Source: Cymbidium sinense (lineage: Eukaryota > Streptophyta > Magnoliopsida > Asparagales > Orchidaceae). From it: a stretch of DNA of 64,000 nt. Positions 49,260 through 62,168 of the stretch are shown here, piece after piece. The notes beneath the pieces were generated by a model. The model saw only the letters and a list, made by a program, of their open reading frames with translations, was not told the origin of the DNA and did not search any database. A program made the position numbers and the translations under genes. Numbering within the stretch: the first letter of the stretch is position 1; each line of letters opens with the position of its first letter. The stretch covers positions 110,673,121-110,737,120 of the forward strand of contig CM038222.1 in NCBI GenBank assembly GCA_021442155.1. The letters run 5' to 3'.

Positions 49260-52000
49260 TAATCATTTTTATTTAATTTTTTATGATTTAATTTAATTTA
49301 TTATAAATTAATTTAATTATTTTAAATTTAAAGACAAATATATTTGTATGTAAAGCTCTAGATTTAAATTAGAAGATAAAATTAAACTAACCAATCATTA
49401 AAAAAAATTCAATCAAACAACAAAATTTAATGATCCAAATGATTAAACTCTTAATTAAAGTCTAAAATCATTTTAAAATTGTAATCAAAATTTTAACTTT
49501 GTCAAATTAAAGTACATTAATTAATCTAAATTAAATTAAATAAAAAGATAGAATTATTAAATTTAAACAACGTTGAAAATTATTCTATCAATATAAATCA
49601 TATAAAATTTAATAAAATCTTTGAAATAAAATATAAAGAAAATAATTAAGAATAATTTGAACAAAAGAACTAAACATTGATCAAGTTAAAGCCAAGCTAA
49701 TTAAATATCACTAATAAATCCAAAATTACATAGGTTCTTAATTTGACCCCTAGAATGGATTTTCACCTCAAGGTGGAAATTCCATTCTAATAAGCTTAAG
49801 ATGTTTAATTGAATGGGTTCTGCCCAAAGAAGACTTAATTTATTTTTTATTCTTTAAACCCTAAATTCAACTTCACATAAAATAAACTTCAAATTAAAAT
49901 AAAAAAAATAAAAATTATTTAAATCATTTTAACCATCCTACAATAAATTAAAATGAACATTAAACTCAAATTAAAACTTGAACCAAAAAGGACTTAGTGT
50001 ATTCATACCACACAAACACCTCATTCCACACACTAGTTTCCCAGGTAACTAGACTTACATTAGACTGATGATTTGTGATTCTGTGAAATGATGTTTTCTT
50101 ATTTTGTGGTGTAATATTTTAGACTGGATGGTCAAGAATTATTTGCTAGTTAGTCTGGATGTTAGGTTTTAGGCTAACACTATTTTCTATAGTGGGTTGT
50201 GCTAAAAGGAACTATTGTATTGAATATAAATGTTATTTTCTTGCTGGTATTACTTAAGTCCATAAGCATAGCTCAATAGGAGAGGTGTAGTTGTCAAATA
50301 TTGGTGTTATGTCTGTATGTTTGAAATATAAACTACTAGTGTGTTGTATATTTTTCGTGACATCTATTCAGCAAGTTTTAGAATCTTATATTTAAAATTT
50401 TAAAATATAATTTTAGCATAGAATTAAGTTGAGGTCTATGGGTCTAGGAATAGTAAGAGATGACTTTACTTGTTGGTGGTCACATGCGGAGCCCGATGAG
50501 GTCTCTAAAGAAGGTGACTATCCTAGATGAAGACTCCCATAAATCAAAACATTAGTACTAGGCTATACTATATAAGGGTAGAGCTTGACAACCTATTTTC
50601 TTTTTCTTTTGGGGTGTACAATGATATTAATTTGGGTTGATTTATTTTGTGATGCGCAATAGAACTATATGCTTTTTTTTAGGTTTCTTTTAGTGATTGC
50701 AATGTTCTATGATGAAAAAGCTTGGATGAATTAGGCTCTTAAGAAAACGAAATTTTCTATCCCATTAAACTAATCAAAATCAAACAAAAAATAAAAATTC
50801 ATAACCTTACCATAAATAAAGTCCTATGTTTAAACAACTAAAAGCAATTAAAAAAATTTGGACTTTATGAACCAGAAGAGTATATTCTCCATAATTCATG
50901 AATTGGATGCTTCACCCATTGGACGTAAGGGGGGGATTTGACTTGTGAGAATGTCCACCCTTTCTAAGGAAGTATGCCTTCTCATATTGATTTAACCCAT
51001 GACTCTTTTCTAGGTACATCTCATTGTATACATGAAATTGCATACTTAAAGACTTAAATAAAATTGTGATTAAAAATACATAAAAAAAGTATTGCATTAG
51101 TTAGGTGCATAACATAAAAGTTATTATCTTAGGGTTAGGGAGTGAGTTTAAGATCTTAACTTTTTTTTCCTAAATACAACAACCTACCCATCTTGCATGC
51201 ATAAGTCTAGAATCATAATTTTAAATTATACTAGGTGGTATTAGCTGGTAACTCTCTAAGGCTGGCAATAAGTCTAAAAGAGTCAGGGATATGTCTATTT
51301 TCTCAAGTGAGAAAAGAGAACTAATAATTCTTAGAAATTAGTCTAGGTTGAGCCTCTGACTTATATCAGAAGTGCTTTTAGACTTAGGTTCTAAAGAATC
51401 TTCTTAGAAGAAGTTTTCAACTCGTAGACATTTTTGTAGTATTGTGTGTTAGAATATAAGTCCTATATTTTGAATAAAATGTTAACTCCAAATCTTCATA
51501 ATTTTAATTTTTAAACTATAAAACTTAATAGTAGGATAGTTTGAAATGCTTACTAGGCTTCTTAGTATCTAAAAGAATTTCCTACTTATTTTTGACTAAC
51601 TTTAAAAAAGAACTCTTCCTCCTTGAAGTATTAACTTTTGAATTTATGAAGTAATAATCATTTTAAGACAATCTTTAAATTTGGAATGATAAAAGTTAGT
51701 TTTCTTAATCGAGAGTATCCTTTCTCTTCAAAGATGTAATTAACTATAGGGGTTTGCATTTATAAAGAACTATGAACCCTACACTAAAATAAATCCTATT
51801 ATACTTCTCCATATAATTCAAGAAAATAATATATGGTACATCAAAAAACCATCAAGCTTTAGAGTCATTATTAAGTAATCGAATACCTTATAGGGTAATC
51901 TGTTTATCTATAGAGATAATATATTTATCTTTCAATGATACATTTGATTACTTGATTAAGTATCCTTGAGATATGCATGGTGTCATAAATTTTCACAACA
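49260..52000 (+). repeat. Family-2 gypsy LTR, 3' part (plus strand)
   Basis: Matches the left LTR: 'ccattctaataagcttaaga' (49787) compares with 3492, and the block from 50040 compares with 3770 onward, including 'agactggatggtcaag' and 'gttgtgctaaaag'. It ends at 'cataaattttcacaacaaat' just before a primer-binding site at 52009. The upstream AT-rich part (49260-49740) is assigned only by position and composition. The small ORF at 50912-51097 (minus) has no domain. Confidence 0.7.
50568..50577 (+). promoter_or_regulatory. Putative TATA box of the family-2 LTR
   Basis: ctatataagg followed by gtagagcttgac; the clearest copy of the TATA-like box shared by these LTRs. Confidence 0.55.
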
Positions 52001-52008
52001 AATTTTTT

Positions 52009-52025
52009 TGGTGACTCTGCTGGGA
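52009..52025 (+). promoter_or_regulatory. Primer-binding site of a family-2 element
   Basis: tggtgactctgctggga is one change from the TGGCGACTCTGCTGGGA form of tRNA-Arg-type sites. It lies 8-9 bases after the LTR end. Confidence 0.75.
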
Positions 52026-52339
52026 CAATTCCTCTAACCATCATTAGAAATAAACTATTATCTCTATACATCGACAATGTACTTATGTTATTCACGGGTC
52101 AGGATTACCTTCCATGTTGTTGGGCACCTCTCCATTTCATTCTTAGCAGAGCATAATTAGCAAATTATAAAACCTCTCTATTTGTTAAAATCAAATAGAT
52201 ATAATTTGCACATTTTTTAAGTGTCAAAATAAATATTTCTTTTAAAAAGTGTTTAGAATTGTGAGTTCTCCACCTCACCCCTTCATTTATAAAAATAAGC
52301 AGAGTTTCAAACTTTTAAATAAAGATACTTGTAATAGAC
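52026..52339 (+). other. Short family-2 leader remnant between two inverted LTRs
   Basis: The first ~170 bp resemble the Y leader (catcattagaaataaactatta compares with 21488 onward). It then continues as unassigned AT-rich sequence to the end of the minus-strand LTR. This is all that separates the plus-strand LTR from the minus-strand LTR. Confidence 0.5.
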
Positions 52340-53790
52340 TATGACTGATGGAAAAGTTTAAAACACCACATAGAGTTTAGGAATTTTTATTTGAATGATC
52401 CAATACGTTATTAAAGAATTAACATATTATTTTAGAAGATAAACATGTTATCCTATAATGGATTCAGTTATTTAATAAAACATTCCTAAGGCTAATGGGT
52501 TTTTTGTCTACTAGAGATTTTTCCTCTGAACTTCATGGAAGGTAGAACTAGGTTTACTTTAAACTAGGTTTATGGTTCCTAATAGAGGCAAGCCCCTATA
52601 ATTAGTTTTATCTTAAGAAGGTTCTCTTCCTAAGAATACTCTTGATTGAAGAAATAGGTTATTGTTTCTAAAGATTTCTAAGTTGGATTTGAAAGGATTG
52701 ATATTTAGGATTTTCAATTGAGAATGATCCAAAGTGGAAAAAGTTATTCTTGGAATCCAAATGGAATGAAGTATAAAATGCCTATTGATACTGGGATACA
52801 TAGTATGCACTCCAAAAATCCTTTAATTGTGCTTTAAATTTTGGAATTTAATTTAGATTTTGAGTTGATATTTTCTTAGAAATCTAGGACTCAGATTCTA
52901 GCTGCACAAGATTGTAGAAATGCTTAGGGTTGAAGACTTACTCCAAGGAGGATGCTTCAGAACCTAAGTCTACAAGTGCTTCTACACAAGTCAAATTCTT
53001 AACCTAATTTCATTTTTGGGATTTATAGGCCATTCCTCTCACTTGAGGAAACTAACCTATCTGTGACTCTTCTAGACTTACAACCCGCCTAGAAAGGGCT
53101 TCCAGCTAACACCACCTAAGTACATTTTTAAATTCATGATGCTAAGTCTTATGAATACAAGATGGCTGGGCTATTATCTTTTTAAAAAAGGAATCTAAGA
53201 ATCCTAGACTCACTTCCTAATCCTTAAGATAATGTAGGGTATGAAATGCACTAACTAATACACATTTTTAAAAATTTTAACATTTTTACTTGATGATGAT
53301 TTTAGATAATGGGTATGCAATTTATGTCTACATGATATGCAATTAGAAGAAGGTCATTAGCCAAATCAAAAATGGAAGGCATACTTCCCTAAGAAGGCAA
53401 TCATCCTCACAAGCCAAATGCCCCTTATGTGCAATGGGAGAAGTTGCCCAATTTAAGGATTGGAGTATGATTGCATAATGTTTTAGAGCTAATTTATTTC
53501 TAATTTAATTTAAGTTATTCCCAAGGGCTTTAATTTATGTGAGGTTTTGAATTTTATTATTTTTATGTTTGAGTTAATTAGATTTAAATGGGTAGAAAAT
53601 TTAATTTTTCCTATGAGCCTATGTCAAGGCATTCATCACAGAAAGCACAACATAGAAAGAAACCTAGAAAAGTAGGTTGATTCTATTACACACATAACAT
53701 AAATCAAACTAATTTAAATTTATAAAATAGGCCAATGCGGACAGGTACCACTATACACCTGGAAGAAAGGAAAATGGGCAACCGAGCACT

Positions 53791-53803
53791 ACCCTTATAT
53801 AAC
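53791..53803 (-). promoter_or_regulatory. Putative TATA box of the minus-strand family-2 LTR
   Basis: The minus strand reads ttatataagggta followed by gtgctcggttgccc, matching ctatataagggtagagc at 50568 and its downstream sequence. Confidence 0.55.
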
Positions 53804-56800
53804 CCGGCTTAGAACTACAAGTCTAAATCTATGAGTCTTCTTTCCAAAATCTTCTCCTTCTTCATGGACCTCTATTAGGCTTCACAGGGGACCTCTGCAT
53901 CATCTGCTGGTAGGGTCAGCTCCTGCTAATCCTAGACCCCATAGATTCTAACCTAATTCTAAGTTTGAATTTACATTTTAAATAAAAAAATAAATCTTAA
54001 GCCCTACAAAACAAATGTTAAGAAATTATAAACAACATACAACAGTTATATTTTATAAACATACGTGATTAGCATTAGTTTCTCGTTAAGCCCTCTATCC
54101 TATGGGCTATGCTAAGGGACTATTAAACACTTGTAAGCAAACAATAATTTTATAATTTTTCTTTATGATGGTTGTCCCATTAACACAGCCCCTATAGAAG
54201 ACAATTTTAATTCTTGACATAAATTCCTACTATCCAGACTAATAGCAATCAATCATAGCTATTTAGTCTAAAATAGTACACCATAGAATAATAAAAGAAA
54301 TTCTCATCTCAATATCACAAAAAGTTATAGAAATCACAGAATGACCTAACCTAAGTCTATGGTCCATGACCTATAATTCTAATGTGTGAAGAAAAGGGTT
54401 TGTGTGTCAAGACATTACTAGGCTTTTAGGTTTCAATTTTTGGTTTTGAGTATTTATTTATTTATCTTTTGATGATTTCAATTCAAATGATTTATTGGTT
54501 TTCTTCTTTGTTTTAGGTACATTTTATTATGTTAAAATTAGATTAAGTTTTCAAGAATAAAGAATATAATAGGTTCCATTTTGAGTGGAGCCCATTCCAT
54601 TCAACATCCTAACTCCTAATAAGATTATATATTTATTCTAAGGTAAAGATTCATCTTAAAAATCTAACCAAAATCTTAAGTATTTCAATTGAACTTTTCT
54701 TTAAATTTAGACAATTTGAATTAGTTTAGTTTATTTCATTTTTTTTAATTTCTTATTATTTTTCACTTAATGTTTTATATTTTGATTTATCAATAATGTT
54801 ATGATTTAAATAGAATTAATTTTAACTTGAGGTTTAATTTATTTGTTATTATGATTCAATTTGGTTTTCTCTTTAAGTTAATTAACTTATTATTATGATT
54901 TTAGTTTCATTTAATTCCTTTAGCTTAATATTGTGATATTATATTTATCATTTATTCTCTTAATTTGATTCATGTTTACTTTACATGTTTGATTTATTGT
55001 TTATGATGATTTATATCTTTTCAAATATAAATTTTTAAGTTTACTTTACTGTATATTAACTTTCTTTCACTTGTTTAACTTTAGATTGACTAGGTTATAA
55101 TGTTTATATTCGTTAATTTAATATTTACTTTTTATTTACTAGTTTTGTTATTTTGATTTAGGGTAAAGCTTTATGTGTAATTTCATTTTATTTTCATTTC
55201 ATTTATTTTTTAAATTTTAGGATGCATATAGTTTACACATTATATTTAGGTGTAGGTATTTCATTCATTCGATTCAAGATAATTTCATTTATTTATTTTC
55301 ATTAATGTTCATTGACCTAAGTAAATTTATATTCAATATGTTGTGTTTAGTATTATTCAATTTATTATATTTCAATTTTATAGCTCATTTTTATTTTGAT
55401 TTATTCATTTCATGAAATTCTCTAAGGTTATTTAATGAATTTAGGCTAAGATGATTAATTCCAAATTGTATGTTTCACACATTATGGAATGGTTCAAATC
55501 ATTTTAATTAATTTAAGGGGACTGATAATTATGTCATTTGAAAGGTTCTTTTAGCATTTAACATAATATCATTCCCCTTTTCTTCATGACTTTAGGAGTT
55601 AAAAGAAAGGATATTCCCTTGTGTATTAAATTTGACTTATGTTACTTTGTCTTTTTAAGTTTAATTCAACCTAGCTTAAAGTTTAATTACAATTAACCTT
55701 TCATATTTGCATTTATACCATTGCATTCCTTAATCTAAATGGTTCTAATGTATTTATAAGTTGATAAATTATAAATTATAAATTTTATAAGTTAATGAAC
55801 TTTATATTTTAGTTTAGAAATTGAATTATTATGATTTAAGGGATTATTATTGTTAAATATGATTAAATTTTATATTTTCATTTAATCATGATCTTTAACT
55901 TAAGATTAATTAGGTTCTTTTTCTTTCAGTTGGTTTTGGTATTTTATCTAATTGTTAAGATGTTAATTATGATGTTTTAAATTTATATGATTGATTTTAT
56001 AATTCCTGTGATTTTTTTGATTTAATATTTCCTTTAAATTGACATAGAGACTTTGAAATTTGAATACTCCCAATCTTGAGGTCAATTGGATTTGAAATTT
56101 TTATGGCAAGTGGAGTTTGTTGCAAGTTTGATTGCCCACAATTTCACTTTGACTATATGTGCAATTAAGGTGTAACTAATGTTTAAAATATTTTATTCAA
56201 ACCAAAATTAGGCCTAATTTAGTGAAATTTATTTAGAGGTTATATTTTTCCTCGATTCTCCTATGGAATATGCATCTGAAGAGGGTTCATTCATCATTTT
56301 TGTTTATTTGGTTGTTTTATTATGATTTATTTAAGTTTAGGTTGACTAATTGATTTAATTAATTCAATTAATGGCCTAATTAAGCCATCTTGTAGTTTAT
56401 TAAGTTTTAATAGGTTTCAATAGCTTATTTATGTTTATTAGGATGTATTAGAAAGTTTTAAGTTGATTTAAATAATTTCCATCATTTACTTTATTTATTA
56501 TAAATTTATTTTATGAAATTGAGGATTTAGGGTTTGAAATTCCCAATATTAAGATTTATTGTCAATAAATTAAGAAAAATTTATTTAATGTGTATCTTAA
56601 CGTTAATTTCAATTCCCCAAAGTTTTATTTTAATTTGATTAATGGTTTGAGATTAATCAGGGTTTCAAAATTTTCATTCAAACCTAAATTAAGGAAAAAA
56701 TACCCCCATATAATTTGGGTATTTTAATTTTAATGGATTCCTCTCATCAAGAGGAATCCATAGAGCATAAGTTTGCATTTTTTGGATTTATTTTTAATTT

Positions 56801-56882
56801 CATATAAATTTTTGAATTTTATGTATTTTTTCTTAATTTTTTAATTCAAAAAAAAATGTGAATTTCTCATTTAGGCGCGTAA

Positions 56883-56896
56883 GATCCACGTGGATC
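56883..56896. promoter_or_regulatory. Perfect 14-bp palindrome with G-box core
   Basis: GATCCACGTGGATC is fully self-complementary with CACGTG in the middle, a core bound by plant bZIP and bHLH factors. The plus-strand copy at 1899-1912 has CACATG in the middle, so the core differs by one base. Confidence 0.5.
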
Positions 56897-58312
56897 CGAC
56901 ATGGAGCCACTTTCCACATGAGGTGACATCATCACATCATGCAAGATCCATGTGGATTCGTGTTAAAATGATGGTGCACATGGGTTAATTAGTTGCAAGA
57001 TCTAGATATGATTCGACCCACATTTCCTCTTATTGGTTTTAATTAGAGATCCAGCTAGATCTCAACCATTCGTTCCTTTTAAAAGGAATGGATGATAGAA
57101 TTGCGTCTCCTATGGTGAAGGCGGAGGCTGAGCCATCCATCATTTTCACATGATTTTCTACCATTCGATCATCAAAATTAGGTGATTTTGATGTTGAATC
57201 CATCAATGGATGAAATGATGGAGATTTAAAAGGTTTGATCTCATTTTGATAAAATTTCCTTCAAAAAGTGCCAAAATTAAAAGCTTAGGGGAGGTCGTTA
57301 ATGGAATACCTCGGTCCCGATGATTTTCAGTTATGGAATTAACTTTAATCTCTGTCAAACAGTGGGGGGAGCTCGTGTGCCAAAGGAAGTGAGTTGTCTC
57401 CATCTAGATCACCTCCTAGACCAAGCTCAACTTGAATTCTTTCATCCTTGGTCATTCTCTAGCCTCCTGGTAGTGAGGGGATCGGGGGAAGATGGGTTTC
57501 AACTTCATGCAAGGTGGGAAAGATAATGGGGTAGTTTTTTTCACTTAGGAATGGCTCTTGGTGAAGTTGCCTTTGAAGTCATGACCCTTTTAGCTTGGTT
57601 TTCATTCTTCTTAGTTGGTTGAGAGTGATTGAAGTCCTTGGAGGCTAGTTACATGGCTCACTAGCCATGCAACAGCCGCCCAAGCTAAAGAGGTGGAATA
57701 GGGAATGAAGATATATGGTTGGACTTGGCTTTACATGCTTTTGAATTTCCATAGAATCTTCTTTGGATTTGAATTTATTTGAAGTTGATTAAGTGGCTTA
57801 ATTTTGGTTGGGAATCTACATTAATTAGGTTTGGGAAAGGTTTGGTTGCATGCTAAGGGAATTAGTTGAAGATTAAGTTAAAATCCTTTTGAATTATGTC
57901 ATTGAATAATTTTTTTATTAGTTTGATCTATGTTGCTTCACTTGATGGATTATCCTTAGATCAATGCTTGGAATATGTCCATTTAATCATTAATGAACTT
58001 ACTAATCAAAGTGTTTTAAGGATTTTAAAATTTATGGAGTGCTTTCTTCAAGTTTAGTCCCTTTTGATTTAATTGGATTTGGGTTGATTTCAATTAATTC
58101 AAATGATTTATTTGGCCCAATTATAATGTCTTTAATTTTTAATTGGGTTAATCCAGACAATTTTGAAAGCATTGCATCAAACAATTCTATTATTATTTCT
58201 TTTGAACCCATTTGGCACAAGTTTGAAGCGGAGTTAATTAGCGATATTAAAATTTTAAAAGTTAAATCTTAAATTTTAAGTTTTAATAGAAAATTAATTT
58301 TTGATTTTATAA

Positions 58313-60441
58313 TGACAAGATATAATTCTTAATGGAGAAAAAAAAATAGTAAGTATAGAGATACAATAGGCACACAATTTTTACGCGGCCAAACCCTAAA
58401 ACCTGCTTACGTCCATGCCTAGCCACCCCTAGCTAGGAATCCACTAAATGCAAAATAGCTTACAAGTAGTACCCTCCTATAACAGGGTGAGTACAACCTC
58501 TACAATAATATGTACTCTCCTACAAAGGGGCGAGTACAACTCCAATATAAATTTTACAGCACAAAAAGAAAAATACAAAGTAAAATTTTTTGATAAAATA
58601 AATCTCTCACAAATTTACCAAGCTATCCAATTCAAAAAAAAATGATCTCACAACTTATAAATGATCACTTTACAACGTAAAAATTTGGCAAGATAAAATG
58701 CACACTTAATATTGATAAGAAATAATAAAGTAAATATCTTAAAGTGATCTTACTAAGATGTTTATGTTATTTACAATTTATAGGCTAATATAAAAATGAT
58801 TTCAAAATAAATTCACAATATTCTTTTGCACAATAAAATAAATTTCAACAAGAAATAATTTATTTTATTTTAACAAAAAATATTCTTTCAATTAATACTA
58901 ATGATTATAAAATACTTAAATAAAATGATTATGTGATAGATCTAAGTAGGCTAGTAAGATTTTAATTAAAAGGAGAGATCTAACAAATATGAAAATAATT
59001 TCAGCACAATAATTTAATTTAAAATGCTTAAAATATACTTCTAAAATAGATCTAAGAATAATTGATCTTTTAAAATAAGATTAATGAAAAATTATTTCAA
59101 GAAACCAAAAGAAATTTGTAGGAAGTTAAAAATTTCAACAAGTTGAAATAAATCCTACGAACTATCACAAGAATTTTTCACAAAAAAATGATTGAAGAAA
59201 CTTTGATGTGAAAAACTTAGACTTTGATGTGCAAAGACTATTCCACCAAAAAGTATAAATAGGAAAGAATAAATAGTTGGTGAAAATATTATGAATAACT
59301 AAAAAGAGATTAAAATAATGAAAACAAACTCAAGTAATTTGAGAAAGCTTACTTAGTTGAAGATGTTGAAGCTTCCAAACCAAGGATTTGATCTTGCAAT
59401 ATTTGGGGAACACTTGGAAGGAAAATCTAGAAAATTTTCTCTTACATTTTCCGAAGGGATTTTGAATTTGAATGAGGAATACTTTCATGAAGAGAATGAG
59501 GGCTATGTATAGGCAAGAAGGTCATTTTGAATTATTTCAAAAAATATATTATTCTAACATTATTTTATCATATAATAATTTAATATTTAATAGAAATATA
59601 ATTTATATTAAATAAATATTAAAACCAAAATTTGGCTATTCACATGGGAAAGTCAAAAATAATCAAATATGGCTCTTAATATATTCAAAGCATGTAACAT
59701 ATATTCATTATTAAAATTAACTAATGTTTGAAAAGTCATAATAAATTCAATTTTAATCAAACATGGGTCATGTAACCTATCAAATCAAATAAAAAAAAAT
59801 CCAAGGAATCCATTGGAGAAGAAATTAGATATAAATTCCTTGATTATAAAATGACTTTGGCTAAAATATAAAGTTTCACATATTTTTGTTAATTTTGAAA
59901 TATGACATTTAAATATTATGATATAATTTATATATAATCATACATATGTTAGTTATCATATAACCTTCAAATTAAATTAAAATATTTAATTATATTAAGT
60001 AAATATAATAATTATACTTAATAATCATAATTTATTATCATTTATTATTTTGACAATTCAAAAGCTATGTATGAAACATATAATTGAATGTTAATTAGAT
60101 AGAGATTTATATAAATTAACCTCACTATCATTATTTTAAATAAATAAAAATAATATGTAAAGTTGTGAGCAAATTGATTCATGCCAATGAACTCATATGA
60201 ATTACTAAGATAGTTATAAATGCATATAACCTAAAATATTGTTTCTTGAGCTTCACATTATCCATTTTGATATATTTTCATTCTTCTATTCTTACAATTT
60301 CCTCAAACATATTGTGAGATGTATTGGATATGTAATTAGTAATTAATATATCTGAAACACATAAAACCTACATTAAAACATCCAAGAATTCATTTGTTAT
60401 CATCAAAATGGATCGGATTGAACATGAGGCTCATTAAGCCA
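58313..60441 (-). repeat. 3' LTR of the minus-strand copia element, about 2.1 kb
   Basis: On the minus strand it begins TGGCTTAATGAGCC just after a polypurine tract (60446-60458). It has 'tttgatgataacaaatgaat' near its start and 'gtttggccgcgtaaaaattg' near the end (58375-58395), followed by a T-rich stretch. TG/CA ends are present if the left boundary is TGACAAG at 58313; that end is set by composition and by the end of family-2 sequence, so it is good only to about 30 bp. No ORF of note; 58448-58645 has no domain. Confidence 0.6.
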
Positions 60442-60445
60442 ATAA

Positions 60446-60650
60446 TCTCCCCCTTTTTGATGATGACAAGCTAATGTTAGGTATTGATTTTGATGAAGGT
60501 GCAAATTGACCTATCGTCATAGTTATTGAAAAAAAAATTCTCTTCTAAAAAAATTTTATACACAAGAGATGAATAATGTTGCTCCCCCTAAATGTATGCA
60601 TGAAATAGACTTAATACTAACCAACATTATACTCTTCTCCCCCTTTTAAC
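60446..60650 (-). promoter_or_regulatory. Three polypurine tracts upstream of the copia 3' LTR
   Basis: On the minus strand: AAAAAGGGGGAGA at 60446-60458 directly before the LTR, TAGGGGGAG at 60582-60590, and GTTAAAAGGGGGAGA at 60636-60650. Multiple polypurine tracts near the 3' LTR are a known mark of Sireviruses. Confidence 0.6.
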
Positions 60651-60679
60651 AACATCAAAAAGTGAGAACAAACTACATA

Positions 60680-62168
60680 TAATTTTAAATATTAGGATCT
60701 AACATTCCAAGCATGCGTAAGTACAAAAATGTTCTTCTGGTAATGGTTTCATAAAAATATTTACAATTTGTAAATTAGTACTAATGAAAGTGAATATTAA
60801 CATCACCTTTCAAAACATGATCCCTAATAAAATGATGTATAATTTTTATATGCTTGGTTTGTGAGTGCTGGATAGGATTTTTGGTCAAACTAATAGTACT
60901 AGTATTGTCACACTAAACTAGAATATGATCTTGCTTAATACCAAAATCTCTTAATTATTGCTTTGACTAAAGGACCTGAGCAACACACAAATTTCAGCTT
61001 TTCAAGTAGATAAAGCTACAAAATTTTGTTTCCTGGATGACCAAGACATAAGTGATGATCCTAAAAATTAGCATGTGTCTGATGTGCTTTTTCTATCTAC
61101 TTTGCATCCCATAAAATCAGCATCAAAATAAGCAACAAAGTCACATGATAAAGAATTTTTAAGATACCATAAGATACGCCATCGCTATTAACGAGATTCT
61201 TTGAGTTGGCTAGAAAATGAGCACAAGCAAATAAACAAAACATAATATCAGCCTACTAGCAAGGTATAGAGTGAACCTATCATACTCCTATAAAGTTTTT
61301 GATCAACGCATTTTCCTAATTCATCTAAATCCAATTTTGTAGATGGGCTCATATGAGTTTTACTAGATTTAAATCTTTTCATGTAAAACCTCTTAAGCAA
61401 TTCATTTGTGTACTTAGTTTGATAGAAGAATGTGACATTTTCTTGTTGCTTCACTTGAATACCTAAGAAAAAAATTAAGTTCTCTCATCATACTCATTTA
61501 AATCTCTTTAGACATCAAAGATGAGAACTCATGGCACAAAGATTCATTTATACTTCCAAAAAATATATCATCTACATATACTTGTACCACTATCAAATCA
61601 TCATCTATGCTCTTAAGGAATAAGGTGATATCTACTCTACCCTTTCTAAATCCATGATCTATCAAAAAGTTACTTAACCTATCATACCAAGCACGAGGAG
61701 CCTATTTTAAACCTTATAAGGCTTTCTTTAATTTATACCATGATTTGGACAATCAAGGCTCTCAAATCTAGGTGGTTTCTCTACAAATACATCTTGGTCA
61801 ATAAATCCTTTCAAAAATGCACTCTGACATCCATTTGAAAAAGTTTAAAATCTCTAAAATAAGCATAAGCAAGGAGTAACTTAACAGCTTCTAGTCTTGC
61901 TACGGGTGCAAAAGATTCTTGAAAATATATACCTTAAACTTGTGTGTACCCTTGTGCAACTAACCTTGCATTATTTTTAACAATACAACCTGAATCATCT
62001 AGCTTATTCCTAAAGATCGATTTTGTTCCAATGACATTTGGAATAATTTCCTAACATTATTTCTTACAAATTGATTCAACTCCTCTTCCATAGCAATAAT
62101 CCAAAAATTATCTTTTAATGCTTCTTCTAAATTTTTAGGTTCAACCTCGATAAAAAATGTTGAATGAT
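60680..62168 (-). pseudogene. RT: Copia reverse transcriptase and RNase H, decayed
   Basis: Minus-strand reading in broken frames gives NLEEALKDNFWIIAMEEELNQF, then APRAWYDRLSNFLIDHGFRKG, then VQVYVDDIFFGS with YVDD at 61567-61578 intact. After that come FYMKRFKSSKTHMSPSTKL and YRSMIGSLYTL (open part 61248-61454), and the RNase H segment ADFMGCKVDRKSTS near 61085-61130, then SWSSRKQNFVALST. Several stops (for example LKxAPRAW with TAG for Gln) show it is dead. Expected order and spacing for copia pol. Confidence 0.8.

Larger units (their letters stand above)
52340..58305 (-). repeat. Family-2 gypsy LTR (minus strand), nearly complete, 5' side met by the copia element
   Basis: Read on the minus strand this gives the same order as the left LTR: TTGAC/GGTCAA-rich U3 (about 58300-57600), a GC-richer block with GATCCACGTGGATC (56883-56896), an AT-rich block (56800-54700), 'tggaatgggctccactcaaa' (about 54577-54600), a TATA box at 53791-53803, and U5 to about 52340. 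Its U5 end faces the U5 end of the LTR at 49260-52000. ORFs on both strands at 58032-58272 and others here have no recognisable domain. Confidence 0.75.

Noticed and set aside
58032..58272. Overlapping ORFs on both strands
   Set aside because: They fall in U3 of a family-2 LTR with TTGAC/AATTGG low-complexity sequence; the protein is Ile/Asn/Ser-rich and matches nothing recognisable.
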